64,000 nucleotides of DNA from Mesorhizobium sp. L-8-3 (GCF_016756615.1 NZ_AP023262.1:2729501-2793500), one strand, 5' to 3'. Shown: positions 1 to 8,944, numbered from the stretch's first letter. Numbers and translations are program-made. Notes: a model not told the origin generated them from the letters alone.

Positions 1-373
1 GGAACAGTGCTCGCAGGCGCGGATCGCGAAGCCACAGGCCGCCCCACATGAACAAGCCGAGATAGAGGCTGAACAGGATATGGGTGAAAAGCGGACTACC
101 CGCGCGGATCTGGGTTGCCATCGCGCCGCCGAGCAGCGCCATCATCAGCACCGCGCCGAGCACGCTGGTGCGCGGGATCAGGTAAAGCACGAGACAGGCC
201 AGTTCGATGATGCCGATGGTGAAGGCATAACCGGCGGGCCAGCCGAGCTGGGCCATGGTCTCTTCGGCCACCGGCATCTGGAGCAGCTTCGGCGAGATCG
301 AGGCGCCGAGCATGAACAGGGCGAAAAGCCCGGTGAGAATTCGGCCGGTCCACAGCATCGCTGACGGGCTCAT
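1..373 (-). CDS. DoxX-like small membrane protein (3' end outside window)
   Basis: Reading leftward from ATG at 373, the frame stays open to the window edge. It encodes a hydrophobic protein with several membrane segments: around residues 8-25 (TGRILTGLFALFMLGAS), one after GWPAGYAF, one around VLGAVLMMALLGGAMA, and a last one around FSLYLGLFMWGGL. This pattern and the short length fit the DoxX-like four-helix inner-membrane family. The start codon overlaps the stop of the SRPBCC gene (ATGA at 370-373), so it is the third gene of the ArsR-SRPBCC-DoxX operon. The biochemical role of DoxX-like proteins in such operons is not settled. The C-terminus is missing because the window begins here. Confidence 0.72.
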   Translation of the reverse strand, partial: MSPSAMLWTGRILTGLFALFMLGASISPKLLQMPVAEETMAQLGWPAGYAFTIGIIELACLVLYLIPRTSVLGAVLMMALLGGAMATQIRAGSPLFTHILFSLYLGLFMWGGLWLRDPRLRALF

Positions 374-855
374 GTCGTTCTCCTGTAAGTGAGCAGAAAT
401 TGCTCGAGGCGGGCGAAGGTGCCCGTCCATCCGTGGCGGTGTCCGGCAAGGCTCTCGTCGGATTTCAGACCCTGCTGCGTAAAATCCATCTGCGTCCGCC
501 CATCTGGCAGTTCGATGAGGATGACGGTAACAAGCGTCTCGACCGGGACGCCGTCCTCGTGGTCGTCGCTCTCCCATCTGAAGCTGAAGACCAGCCGTTC
601 CGGCGGCACCACTTCGCGATAGACGCCGCCCTGCCAGAGCACGCGATCCTCCGTCGTCGAGCGTAGGCAGGCACGCCAGCCGCCACCAGGGCGCAGGTCC
701 TGTTCGGTGCTGACGGCAGGCCATTCGGGCGGCCCCAACCATGCGACCAGCATCTCCGGCTGGGACCAGGCGCGCCAGACCAGTTCGCGCGGCGCATCGA
801 AGATGCGGCGCAGGGTCAGCGAGAGCGACGCAAGTCTGTCAGTGGCGGGAGCCAT
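370..855 (-). CDS. SRPBCC (AHSA1-like) domain protein
   Basis: 161 residues from the chosen ATG at 855. It begins MAPATDRLASLSLTLRR and runs into the typical AHSA1/START-like signature: IFDAPRELVWRAWSQPEML, then GPPEW, then a C-terminal helix with GHRHGWTGTFARLEQFL. The family forms a helix-grip hydrophobic cavity; its ligand here is unknown. A longer reading from 891 exists, but 855 has a purine-rich GGGGAACG upstream and gives a 17-nt overlap with the end of the arsR gene, which suggests translational coupling. ArsR plus SRPBCC plus a small membrane protein is a recurrent three-gene stress or detoxification arrangement in proteobacteria. Confidence 0.85.
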   Translation of the reverse strand: MAPATDRLASLSLTLRRIFDAPRELVWRAWSQPEMLVAWLGPPEWPAVSTEQDLRPGGGWRACLRSTTEDRVLWQGGVYREVVPPERLVFSFRWESDDHEDGVPVETLVTVILIELPDGRTQMDFTQQGLKSDESLAGHRHGWTGTFARLEQFLLTYRRTT

Positions 856-1186
856 CGTCGTTCCCCGATTGGATGTGCTTGAGATAGGCATCCAGCCGGT
901 CGAAGCTCGATTCCCAGAAGTGGCGATACCTGTCGATCCAGTCGGCCATGTCCTTCATGGCCAGCGGCTCGAGCCTGGCCGGGCGCCATTGCGCCGTGCG
1001 GCTGCGGCTCACGAGGCCGGCATTCTCCAGCACTTTCAGATGACGCGAAATGGCCGGAAGGCTCATCGCGAAAGGCGCGGCGAGATCGTTCACCGATGTT
1101 TCCCCCTCGCTCAGCCGGGCAAGTATGGCACGGCGCGTAGGGTCGGCAAGAGCAGCGAACTGGGCGCTGAGCGGGTCGGAATGCAT
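839..1186 (-). CDS. ArsR-family winged-helix repressor
   Basis: 115 residues from ATG at 1186. The N-terminus reads MHSDPLSAQFAALADPTRRA, the hallmark ArsR opening, followed by the recognition helix region SLPAISRHLKVLENAGLV. No CxC metal-binding pair is visible, so it belongs to the non-metal subgroup usually found with SRPBCC genes. A longer frame starts at 1210, but that ATG lies inside a perfect palindrome (1196-1221). The 1186 start has AAAGGG six bases upstream, so I prefer it. It probably represses its own operon (SRPBCC and DoxX downstream) through that palindrome. The inducer is unknown. Confidence 0.88.
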   Translation of the reverse strand: MHSDPLSAQFAALADPTRRAILARLSEGETSVNDLAAPFAMSLPAISRHLKVLENAGLVSRSRTAQWRPARLEPLAMKDMADWIDRYRHFWESSFDRLDAYLKHIQSGNDDGSRH

Positions 1187-1195
1187 GACGTGCCC

Positions 1196-1221
1196 TTTAT
1201 TTAACGACATCGTTAAATAAA
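1196..1221. promoter_or_regulatory. ArsR operator palindrome
   Basis: Perfect inverted repeat: TTTATTTAACGA (1196-1207), a CA spacer, then TCGTTAAATAAA (1210-1221). It lies directly upstream of the preferred arsR start at 1186 and is AT-rich in a GC-rich region. This is the expected kind of site for an ArsR dimer, so autoregulation is inferred. Confidence 0.75.
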
Positions 1222-1427
1222 GATCGAACCGGTGTCAAGGACACCACTGCCGGGCTTCGGGCGCGAACGCTGTGAGCGCGAAAGACGAAATGCAAGCGAC
1301 AAGCGCGGTCAACGCGCTCGGGTGCAAGGCTCCGTTGGCTCCGCCCAAACCGTTCGGGCCGGCCAATCCGGAGGCGCCGATGGCCAGCGCCATGCCGCCC
1401 GGCCAAGAAAATGCGTTCGGGCTGGCC

Positions 1428-1637
1428 CTATGCATCCGAGCCAAAGATACGAAAGACCCCCCGGGCCTTGCTTGGCAACAAGAAGTCGAGCAGATGCACG
1501 TTCCAGAAATCGCGTTCGCAGCTCTCGGCATGGGCAACAGGGATGGCTCCGCTGGTCCCCTGTTCGACGAACTCGTCTTGAGGCGGTGAATAGATCTTGC
1601 CCTGATCAAGCGAAAAGATGGTCTGCACCGGCAGCAT
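1428..1637 (-). CDS. Small hypothetical protein (69 aa)
   Basis: An unrecognised 69-residue frame beginning MLPVQTIFSLDQGKIYSPPQ. Its support is a good ribosome-binding site, GGAGAAG five bases before ATG at 1637, and a plausible composition with mixed charged and aromatic residues. No signal peptide or membrane segment is visible. It sits alone between the ArsR operon and the TPR regulator. Longer frames on both strands across 1235-1609 are low-complexity and look spurious. It could be real, or a remnant. Confidence 0.35.
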   Translation of the reverse strand: MLPVQTIFSLDQGKIYSPPQDEFVEQGTSGAIPVAHAESCERDFWNVHLLDFLLPSKARGVFRIFGSDA

Positions 1638-1661
1638 GTCAGCTTCTCCCCGAGCGCCTAT

Positions 1662-1703
1662 GGCGGTCTTTTCCCGAAACCGGGCCCCGATTTCGGGACC
1701 GCC
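1662..1703. terminator. Hairpin downstream of the winged-helix/TPR gene
   Basis: Nested inverted repeats: GGCGGT (1662-1667) pairs with ACCGCC (1698-1703), and CCCGAAA (1673-1679) with TTTCGGG (1691-1697). It lies about 100 bp past the stop of the leftward regulator gene at 1805 and before the next small ORF. There is no strong U-tract, so it could equally be one of the palindromic intergenic repeats seen elsewhere in this genome. Confidence 0.35.
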
Positions 1704-1804
1704 GCGGCCGTTGAGCGATGAGGATCATTGTCGCGGACGCGCCCGGTTTGCGTCCTTAAGCAAGGTCCAAAAGATTCCGAAAAGTTCCAAAAAGGGGATG
1801 CTTG

Positions 1805-3343
1805 TCAGCCTTGGGGAAGGCCGGCAAGCCGTAAGCCGTGAAGTATGGCTGCGAGGCGGGCTGGGTCCTTGGCGGGCTGCCCGGCAGTTATGCTTGTTAT
1901 GGTGACATCGGGAGCCATCTTCAGCAAATCGCCAAGGAAGCGGTGAGCCTCCTCCATGCGCCCGAGATGCGCGTTTGCGGCGATCAGGATCCAATAGGCC
2001 GGATCGAAGTTCGGGTTCACGGCGCGTGCACGCGTCGCCCAGGCCAGGGCCTCGGCGTAGTTGCCGAGGATCATATGCGCATGTGCCGTTCCGCTGAGCG
2101 AGATATGGGCAACAAGGTCGCGCGGCGAGAGCCTTCTTGCGCGGTCGAACAAGGCGAGCGCGTCGACGACATTGCCGCAGTGAAGGTTGGCAACGCCTGC
2201 CGCGGTGACCACCAGCATGTTGTTGGGATTGGCCTCCAGTGCAGCGTTGAGCACCGCCATTCCCCAGTCATAATCCCTTGCGACCTGCACCAGCGCCATC
2301 GCGCAGTTCGCCATCACTGTGGGATCGCCGGCCGCCTTTTCCAGACCGCGTCGCGCCAACTCGAAGCATTTCTCCCGGTCACTGGCGCTGAGCGGAGGCC
2401 ATCCCATGGTGATGCGGTGCTCCAGAACCCAGGCCGCGAGGGAGAGCAGGTTTGCATTGTCGGGCTCGAGCACCAGCGCTTCGGTGAGCAAGGCGTAGGC
2501 GGCCGCGTTCTCATCAGCCGATTCCGCCAGGATCTTGGACAGGGCGCTCAGATAGGAATCATATGCGGCGACGCTTCCGGGCCGCTCCCTTCGCGAATGT
2601 TCGATTTCCGCGGTCTTGATATGAGGCTCGACGACGGTTGCGACGCTTTCGGTGATCCTGTCCTGGAAGTCGAACACTTCGCCGAGGGCGCCGTCGAAGT
2701 TCTTTGCCCATAGATGGGCGCCGCTGGCGCCATCGACGAGCTGCGCCGTTATCCTCAGCCGGTCTTCCGCCCGCCTTATGCTGCCTTCGAGCACATAACG
2801 CACGCCAAGTTCGCTTGACACCTGCCTGATATCGACGGTGCGTCCCTTGTAGACAAAGGACGAGTTGCGCGCGATGACAGAAAAACTCCTGAAACGGCTG
2901 AGCGCCGTGATGATGTCGTCCACGACGCCGTCTGCGAAGTAGTCCTGCTCGACATCGCCGCCCAGGTTGACGAAAGGCAAGACCGCCAATGCCGGCTTGA
3001 CCGGCAAGGCCATGCTCGACACCTCCTGAGCCGCCGCCGGCCGCAACAAACGATAGCCGACGCGCGGCACCGTCACGATCCATTCCTGGCCGTCGGGCGC
3101 AGGGCCAAGCGCCTTGCGCAGGGCCGCGATCTGGACGGTGAGATTGCCTTCCTCGACGATCGTGCCGGGCCAGCCGCGGTCCATCAGCTCTGCCTTGGGA
3201 ACGATTCCTCCCTCGGCGTCCAGGAGCGCTTCGAAGAGAGCCAGCCCGCGTTGGCCAACGGCGACGGATTTGCCGTTCCGCTGCAGCTTGCCGCGCGCGG
3301 TATCGAGGACAAACGGACCAAAGGAACGCAGCGACTGCTCCAT
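1805..3343 (-). CDS. Winged-helix regulator with FlgO-like and TPR regions
   Basis: 512 residues from ATG at 3343 (MEQSLRSFGPFVLDTARGKL). Residues 1-110 form an OmpR/PhoB-type winged helix (GQRGLALFEALLDAEGG, then VPRVGYRLL). The next part has the LAVLPFVNLGGD and YFADGVVDDIITALSRF signature found in CadC- and adenylate-cyclase-associated regulators, ending HLWAKNFDG. The C-terminal half is a run of TPR-like helices (NANLLSLAAWVLEH, NMLVVTAAGVANLH, NYAEALAWATRARAVNPNF). No cyclase catalytic domain is present despite the resemblance to cyclase-linked proteins. No receiver domain precedes the winged helix. Target genes are unknown, and no neighbour suggests its signal. Confidence 0.8.
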   Translation of the reverse strand: MEQSLRSFGPFVLDTARGKLQRNGKSVAVGQRGLALFEALLDAEGGIVPKAELMDRGWPGTIVEEGNLTVQIAALRKALGPAPDGQEWIVTVPRVGYRLLRPAAAQEVSSMALPVKPALAVLPFVNLGGDVEQDYFADGVVDDIITALSRFRSFSVIARNSSFVYKGRTVDIRQVSSELGVRYVLEGSIRRAEDRLRITAQLVDGASGAHLWAKNFDGALGEVFDFQDRITESVATVVEPHIKTAEIEHSRRERPGSVAAYDSYLSALSKILAESADENAAAYALLTEALVLEPDNANLLSLAAWVLEHRITMGWPPLSASDREKCFELARRGLEKAAGDPTVMANCAMALVQVARDYDWGMAVLNAALEANPNNMLVVTAAGVANLHCGNVVDALALFDRARRLSPRDLVAHISLSGTAHAHMILGNYAEALAWATRARAVNPNFDPAYWILIAANAHLGRMEEAHRFLGDLLKMAPDVTITSITAGQPAKDPARLAAILHGLRLAGLPQG

Positions 3344-3418
3344 GCAAGGAATATATCCCGCGGTCCGGCCGACGAAAACCGGGCGAAGCGCACCGACCTG
3401 CACGCCCGGTGAACGTCC

Positions 3419-4339
3419 TCAGCCGGCCGGCCGGAAGGGTTTGGCGAGCGAGACGGGGAAGTTCAGGGCGAGCAGCTTGCGGTTGCGCGAGATGATCACC
3501 AGGACGGCGATCGTCGCCAGATAGGGCAGGGCGGACAGCAGTTCGGACGGGACGGCGAGACCGAGCGCCTGGCCCTGAAGCTGCAGAATGGTCATGCCGC
3601 CGAACAGCCAGGCGCCGAGCAGGACGCGCAAGGGCCGCCATGTGGCGAAGACCACCAGCGCCAGCGAGATCCAGCCCTTGCCGGCGGTCATATTCTCGAC
3701 CCACAGCGGCGTGTAGGCGACCGACAGGTAGGCGCCGGCCAAACCGGCCATCAGGCCGCCGAACAGCACGGCGAGGTACCTTATCCCGATCACCGGATAG
3801 CCGATCGCATGCGCGGTTTCCGGCGACTCTCCTATCGTGCGCAGGATCAGCCCGCCCTTGGTCCGGTAGAGAAACCAGCTGATGACGAAGAACATGGCGA
3901 TCGCCAGATAGACCATCGGGTCGAAACGGAAGAACATCGGCCCGATCACCGGAAGGTCCGAAAGGAAGGGGACACGGATGCGCTTCAGCGCCTCGATCGG
4001 CGCCGAGCCGAAGCCGCGGCCGAGAAACGCCGAGACGCCCGAGCCGAAGATGGCGAGCGCCAGCCCCGCCGCATATTGGTTGGTGAGGAAGGTGAGGGCG
4101 AGAACGCCAAACAGCAGCGAGGCCGCCGCGCCGGCAAGCGCGCCGGCGATGATGGCGACCGGCATCGGCAGGCCGGCAATGACGGCCCAGAAGGCGAAGG
4201 CCGCGCCTATGAGCATCATACCCTCGATGCCGAGATTGAGTACGCCGGATTTTTCGACGACCAGTTCGCCGAGAGCAGCGAAGATGAGCGGCGTGGCGGC
4301 GATGATGGTGCCGGCGAAGATGGCGACAAAGAGCTCCAT
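3419..4339 (-). CDS. ABC importer permease 2 (nucleoside/BMP type)
   Basis: 306 residues, starting MELFVAIFAGTIIAATPLIF. It carries the family signature ALGELVVEKSGVLNLGIEGM and about eight to ten membrane segments. It belongs to the branched-chain amino acid/ribose permease superfamily, in the subgroup paired with BMP-family binding proteins for nucleosides or nucleobases. The start overlaps the stop of permease 1 (ATGA around 4339), so it is the last gene of the transporter set. The long 600-residue reading through 5221 is an artefact of the overlapping frame. Divergent linkage to the oxygenase/guanine deaminase genes suggests a purine-like substrate. Confidence 0.9.
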   Translation of the reverse strand: MELFVAIFAGTIIAATPLIFAALGELVVEKSGVLNLGIEGMMLIGAAFAFWAVIAGLPMPVAIIAGALAGAAASLLFGVLALTFLTNQYAAGLALAIFGSGVSAFLGRGFGSAPIEALKRIRVPFLSDLPVIGPMFFRFDPMVYLAIAMFFVISWFLYRTKGGLILRTIGESPETAHAIGYPVIGIRYLAVLFGGLMAGLAGAYLSVAYTPLWVENMTAGKGWISLALVVFATWRPLRVLLGAWLFGGMTILQLQGQALGLAVPSELLSALPYLATIAVLVIISRNRKLLALNFPVSLAKPFRPAG

Positions 4340-5412
4340 CAGGCGTGCTCCGGGAGGCGGCGAAGCCGGTAGAAAATGAAGAAGTCGGCGGCGAGCAGGA
4401 AGAACAGCAATATGCCCTGGAAGATTCGCGTCAGCGCCGCCGGCAGGCCGAGATTCATCTGTACCGCCTCGCCACCGAGGAAGAGCAGCGACATCAGCAG
4501 CCCGCCCAGCACGATGCCGAAGGCATTGAGGCGGCCGATGAAGGCGACGATGATGGCGGCGAAGCCGTAGCCGGGCGAAATCTGCGGCGACAGCTGGCCG
4601 AGAGGGCCTGCGACTTCGGCCATGCCGGCAATGCCGGCTGCAGCACCCCCGGCGAGGAGGCCCGTCCACACAGCCGCGGATTCGCGAAAGCCGGCATAGC
4701 GCGCGGCGAGCGGGGCGGCACCGCTGACGGACATCTTGTAACCGAGGAAGCTGCGGTCGGTGAACAGCCACATCACGAATACCGCGATGACGGTGATGAA
4801 GATGGATGAGTTCAGCCGGTAAGCATAGTCGAACGGCTGGAACATCGCGGCCGCCGGCAGCAGTGCGGTTTGCGGATAGTTGAAGCCGGCCGGATCGCGC
4901 CACGGGCCGTGCACCAGCCAGGACAGGAAAAGCGTCGCGATGTAGGTGAGCATGAGGGTGACGAGGATCTCGTTGGTGTTCATGCGTGCCCTGAGGAATG
5001 CGGGGATCGCAGCCCAGGCCATGCCGGCGCAGGCCCCGGCGAACAACATCAGCGGCAGCAGGATGGGGCTTTCCGGGTTCGGATAGAACAGGCCGACGCC
5101 GCAGGCGGCGATCGCACCGATGATCAATTGTCCCTCGGCGCCGATGTTCCAGACATTGGCGCGGAAACCCACCGCCAGGCCGCAGGCGATGAGGATCAGC
5201 GGCGAGGCCTTGAGCAGCCATTCGGAGATGCCGTTGAGCGAGTTGAGCGGTGTGAAGAAAAAGGCCTGCAGGGTCGCCAGCGGGTTATAACCGAGTGTGG
5301 CAAACAGCACCCAGCCTACAAACAGGGTCAAGGCAGTCGCGATAACCGGGGCAGCGATCCGCATCCGCGCGGACGGCTCCGGCCTCTGTTCAATCCTGTA
5401 TCGCAAGTTCAC
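4339..5412 (-). CDS. ABC importer permease 1 (nucleoside/BMP type)
   Basis: 357 residues, starting MNLRYRIEQRPEPSARMRIA. Conserved features are SEWLLKASPLILIACGLAVGF, NVWNIGAEGQLIIGAI and MNTNEILVTLMLTYIA, typical of the larger permease of BMP-type nucleoside importers (like NupP/YufP). Multiple membrane helices cover most of the length. It overlaps the ATPase gene by about 23 nt and is overlapped at its end by permease 2, so ATPase and both permeases are translationally coupled. Confidence 0.9.
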   Translation of the reverse strand: MNLRYRIEQRPEPSARMRIAAPVIATALTLFVGWVLFATLGYNPLATLQAFFFTPLNSLNGISEWLLKASPLILIACGLAVGFRANVWNIGAEGQLIIGAIAACGVGLFYPNPESPILLPLMLFAGACAGMAWAAIPAFLRARMNTNEILVTLMLTYIATLFLSWLVHGPWRDPAGFNYPQTALLPAAAMFQPFDYAYRLNSSIFITVIAVFVMWLFTDRSFLGYKMSVSGAAPLAARYAGFRESAAVWTGLLAGGAAAGIAGMAEVAGPLGQLSPQISPGYGFAAIIVAFIGRLNAFGIVLGGLLMSLLFLGGEAVQMNLGLPAALTRIFQGILLFFLLAADFFIFYRLRRLPEHA

Positions 5413-6925
5413 CTCTCCCGCTCGTACCGTTGCCGCGGTTGGTCATCAGAAGGCCGACTTCTTCCCGGTTGGTCTGTTTCCTGATCAGCGGCGGCGACAC
5501 CTGGCCCTGGCAGATGACGAGCAGCCGGTCGCAGATCTCAAACAGCTCGTCGAGTTCCTCGGAGATGAGCAGCACGGCTGTCCCGGCGCGGCTCAGGTCG
5601 ACCAGCGTCTGGCGGATGAAGGCCGCAGCGCCGACGTCGACGCCCCAGGTCGGTTGCGACACCAGGAAGAGCTTCGGCTCAAGCGCGATCTCGCGGCCGA
5701 CGATGAATTTCTGGAGATTGCCGCCCGACAGGCTCTGCGCGCTCGATTGCGGCCCGTTGGCCTTGACCTTGAAGCGCTCGATGATGCTCCTGGCGAAGGT
5801 GCTCGCGCGACCGCGGTCGACGAGGCCGTGTCGCACGAGGCCGCTGCGATGGCCGGTGAGCACGGCGTTCTCCCATAGCGTCTGCGGCGGCACGGCACCG
5901 CGCCCGAGACGTTCCTCCGGCACGAACGCCATGCTGAGCCTGCGCCGCTCGCTGGCATTGAGATGAGCGGCCGCCTTGCCGCCGATGCGGATCGTCTCGG
6001 AAGTCGAATGCGTGCGCTCGCCGCTGAGCAGCGAGACGAGTTCGGCCTGGCCGTTGCCCGAGACACCGGCGAGTCCAACGATCTCGCCGCGATGGACCTC
6101 GAAGGATATGTTGCGGAGTTCGACGCCGTATTTGTCGCGGGCGGGGGCCGAAAGGTTCCGCACTTCGAGTTGCGGCTCGTCACTCGGCACGGCGGGGCTG
6201 ACATGCATCTCCGGAAGTTTCGAACCCACCATCATGCGGGCAAGCTCGAGCGAGGTTGTCTCCCTGGGCTTTGCCGTGCCGGTCACCTTGCCGTTGCGCA
6301 GGACGGTGGCGGAGTGGCACAGTTCCTGCACCTCGTCGAGTTTGTGGCTGATATAGACGATGCTGCAGCCTTCGGCGGCAAGCTGGCGCAAGGTTTCGAA
6401 CAGCTTCACCACCGCCTGCGGGGTCAGTACCGAGGTCGGCTCGTCGAGGATCAGGAGTTTCGGCGCCTGCAGCAGGCAGCGCACGATCTCGACGCGTTGG
6501 CGTTCGCCGACGGAAAGGTCGTGTACCAGCCGCCGCGCGTCGATCGGCATGCCATAGCGGTCAGACAGGTCCTTGATCTGCCGTGCGAGCGCGTCCAGGT
6601 CGAAGGTGCTCGAGACCGACAGGGCGATATTCTCGACCACCGAGACGGATTCGAACAGCGCAAAATGCTGGTAGACCATCTCGATGCCAAGCGCGCGCGA
6701 GCTCGCGGGATTGTGCGCCTCGATCAGCTTGCCGTCGCAGTAGATCTCGCCGGAATCGGCTTGCGCGGCGCCGTAGATGATCTTCATCAGGGTTGATTTG
6801 CCGGCGCCGTTCTCGCCGAGGACAGCATGGATTTCCCCGGGCATGATCGACATCGAGATGTCGTCATTCGCAACGATGCCGGGATAGCTCTTGGTGATGT
6901 TGCGCAGTTCGAGGCGCGGGGTCAT
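5390..6925 (-). CDS. ABC importer ATPase with two nucleotide-binding domains
   Basis: 511 residues from ATG at 6925 (MTPRLELRNITKSYPGIVAN). The first NBD has Walker A GENGAGKST, signature LSVGERQRVEIVRCLL and Walker B LLILDEPTSVL. The second has a degenerate Walker A (GVSGNGQAE), signature LSGGNLQKFIVGREI and LFLVSQPTWGVD, where the usual Walker B glutamate is replaced by Q. This asymmetry is normal for RbsA/MglA-like and nucleoside ATPases. Upstream ATGs at 6940 and 6979 are possible, but 6925 has AGGA at good spacing. It energises the two permeases downstream with the BMP protein upstream. Confidence 0.9.
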   Translation of the reverse strand: MTPRLELRNITKSYPGIVANDDISMSIMPGEIHAVLGENGAGKSTLMKIIYGAAQADSGEIYCDGKLIEAHNPASSRALGIEMVYQHFALFESVSVVENIALSVSSTFDLDALARQIKDLSDRYGMPIDARRLVHDLSVGERQRVEIVRCLLQAPKLLILDEPTSVLTPQAVVKLFETLRQLAAEGCSIVYISHKLDEVQELCHSATVLRNGKVTGTAKPRETTSLELARMMVGSKLPEMHVSPAVPSDEPQLEVRNLSAPARDKYGVELRNISFEVHRGEIVGLAGVSGNGQAELVSLLSGERTHSTSETIRIGGKAAAHLNASERRRLSMAFVPEERLGRGAVPPQTLWENAVLTGHRSGLVRHGLVDRGRASTFARSIIERFKVKANGPQSSAQSLSGGNLQKFIVGREIALEPKLFLVSQPTWGVDVGAAAFIRQTLVDLSRAGTAVLLISEELDELFEICDRLLVICQGQVSPPLIRKQTNREEVGLLMTNRGNGTSGRGELAIQD

Positions 6926-7024
6926 AGCCGGTCCTGCCATGGCACATGCGAGGTTGGACGGAGCGCAGCCTGCAACCACCGAGGCGGAAAGCCCACCCCG
7001 ATGGCGTCGGTTGCCGCAGGGGCT

Positions 7025-8119
7025 TCAGCCGAGCTTGCCGATCATTCCCTTGACGAACCAGTTCATGCCGCGGATGTCGGGATCCGAGAGCACCGAGCCT
7101 GCGGCCACCTTGACGTTGCCGTCCTGGTCCTTCAGCTCGCCGGCATAGGGATGGACCTTGCCGGACCCGATATCGGCTTCGAGCTGCTTGAGCCTGGCCT
7201 GGACGTCGGCCGGGATCGCCTCGTTGTAGGGCGCCATCTTGACCACCCCGCCGGCAAGACCGTCCCAATGCACCTCGGGCTTCCAGGTGCCCTCGGCCAC
7301 TCCCCTGGCAGCGCGCAGATAGTCGCTCGACCAGTCAAGCGTGAAGGCGGTGAGCTGCTTGCCCGAACCGAACTTGGCCATGTCGCTGGCATAGCCGACC
7401 GACCAAGCGCCGCCTTCGCCGGCCACCTGCACGCCGGTCGCGGTATCGGTCATCGAACAGATGACGTCGCAGCCCTGCGAGAGGAGCGTGTTGGCCGCTT
7501 CCTTCTCCTTGCCCGGATCGAACCAGGAGTTGAGGAAGATGGTGTTGCAGGTGATCTCCGGCTTGACGCTCTGCGCGCCGAGCAGCAGCGCATTCGCCGG
7601 TCCCACGATGTCGGGTATCGGGAAGCCGCCGATGAAGCCGATCTTGCCGGATTTGGTCATATGGCCGCCGGCCGCGCCGGCGACGAACGTCCCTTCGTAA
7701 TACTTGGCTTCGAACGTGCCGAGATTGGCGAGGTGGACGATGCCCGAGCAGTGCTCGAAGGCGACCTTTGGGAAGCGGGGCGCGACCTTCTGCATCGGCG
7801 TACCGTGCGAGAAGCTCGTGCCGAAGATCAGCTGGTTGCCGGAGGCGGCGAGTTCGCGGAACACGCGCTCGGCATCCTGGGGCATGAAGATGTTGTCGAT
7901 GGCCGTAATGGTCACCTTGTCGCCGAATTCCTCCTTGATCGCCTCGATGCCGAGGCTGTGCTGCTTCGTCCAGCCGATCTCGGCGATGGGCGAGACGTAG
8001 ACGACGCCGATCTTGAGCGGCTCCTGGGCACGTGCGATGCCGGCGAGCCCGCTGGTGCCAAAGGCCGCGCCCGCGGCGCCCGAATATTGCAGGAATTGTC
8101 GTCTGGTCAGATTGAGCAT
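7025..8119 (-). CDS. BMP-family substrate-binding lipoprotein-like protein (Tat-exported)
   Basis: 364 residues from ATG at 8119, chosen because AGAGGG lies eight bases upstream; the ATG at 8143 has no such site. The N-terminus MLNLTRRQFLQYSGAAGAAF is a twin-arginine signal ending near ARAQ. The mature part reads KIGVVYVSPIAEIGWTKQHS, the classical BMP (PnrA/Med) opening, with HCSGIVHLANLGTFEAKYYEG and GFIGGFPIPDI, typical of the purine nucleoside/nucleobase group. It is the periplasmic receptor of this importer. Its ligand probably defines the substrate of the adjacent oxygenase pathway. Confidence 0.9.
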   Translation of the reverse strand: MLNLTRRQFLQYSGAAGAAFGTSGLAGIARAQEPLKIGVVYVSPIAEIGWTKQHSLGIEAIKEEFGDKVTITAIDNIFMPQDAERVFRELAASGNQLIFGTSFSHGTPMQKVAPRFPKVAFEHCSGIVHLANLGTFEAKYYEGTFVAGAAGGHMTKSGKIGFIGGFPIPDIVGPANALLLGAQSVKPEITCNTIFLNSWFDPGKEKEAANTLLSQGCDVICSMTDTATGVQVAGEGGAWSVGYASDMAKFGSGKQLTAFTLDWSSDYLRAARGVAEGTWKPEVHWDGLAGGVVKMAPYNEAIPADVQARLKQLEADIGSGKVHPYAGELKDQDGNVKVAAGSVLSDPDIRGMNWFVKGMIGKLG

Positions 8120-8173
8120 GGCGGTAACCCTCTGTTGGTTCATGCGGATGGCGCCCGGCTTGTGCCGCCGGGT

Positions 8174-8944
8174 CTATTTGGAGGCATGGACATGGCTGTG
8201 CACCGATGCCCCGTCGTTATCTCCCGTCTTCTTGCCTGGTGCCGGCTTCGGCAGTTCGGCGGTCCTGCCCTCGAGATATGGTCCGAGCGCCTCGCGCGGC
8301 GTCAGTTCCGGAAACACCTGCCGGTCCATGATGTAGCCGCGCACGACGGTGCGATGATGCGATTCGATCAGCTCCATCGCCTGTTTCAGCCGGCCCTTTT
8401 CCAGCAGATCGATCACTCGTGCGTGGTCGTCGAGCAGGTTGCAGTAATCGAAATCGGCGGTGATCAGCGAACGCAGCAACGTGGTGCGGCGCAACAGCTG
8501 CGCATGGATCTCCTGCATCACCTTGTTGCGGCTGAGGCGCACGAAAACAGTGTGGAACTCCTGGCCGAGCACGTCGGCAAGGGGATTGTTGCCGGCCGCA
8601 ACCGCCTGGCGCTGGCGTTCGACATGTTGGCGCAGTTCGGCCCAGCCGGCAGGCCCGAGGCGATCGCTGAGCTGGGCGGCAACACCCTGTTCGACCAGCG
8701 TCAGAGCATCATAGATCTCCAGGGCCTCCTGGATGCCCGGCTTGGCCACGAACGCGCCGCGATTGCGCTCCATCTGGACGAGCCCGTCTTCGGCAATGCG
8801 TATCAGCGCCTGGCGAATGACTATGCGGCTGACGTCGAAGATCTCGGCAAGTTCGCGCTCGCCGAGCTTGCAGCCGGGCACAAGACGGTGCTCGATGATG
8901 GCACGCGTCAGAATATCGGCAACGACCTTCGATCGGCTACTCAA
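8174..8944 (-). CDS. GntR-family regulator (FCD type)
   Basis: 256 residues. Winged helix at residues 5-70 (LVPGCKLGERELAEIFDVSR, IRQALIRIAEDGLVQMERNRG), then an all-helical FCD effector domain with metal-ligand-like D/H residues (EFHTVFVRLSRN, DDHARVIDLLEKG, ESHHRTVV). The C-terminus ends in a His-containing tail (SVHSHVHASK). The start is TTG at 8944 preceded by GGAGG; no in-frame ATG is closer. It heads the leftward transporter operon and is divergent from the oxygenase operon, so it probably controls both from the 8945-9186 region. The effector is likely the imported compound or a product (inference). Confidence 0.88.
   Translation of the reverse strand: MSSRSKVVADILTRAIIEHRLVPGCKLGERELAEIFDVSRIVIRQALIRIAEDGLVQMERNRGAFVAKPGIQEALEIYDALTLVEQGVAAQLSDRLGPAGWAELRQHVERQRQAVAAGNNPLADVLGQEFHTVFVRLSRNKVMQEIHAQLLRRTTLLRSLITADFDYCNLLDDHARVIDLLEKGRLKQAMELIESHHRTVVRGYIMDRQVFPELTPREALGPYLEGRTAELPKPAPGKKTGDNDGASVHSHVHASK

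Noticed and set aside
1235..1609. Frames of 105-124 residues on both strands
   Set aside because: Ala/Pro/Ser-rich composition, no ribosome site, mutually overlapping; treated as chance frames.
3419..5221. 600-residue leftward frame over both permeases
   Set aside because: Its first half is an out-of-frame Arg/His-rich translation of permease 1; only the last 306 residues are real.
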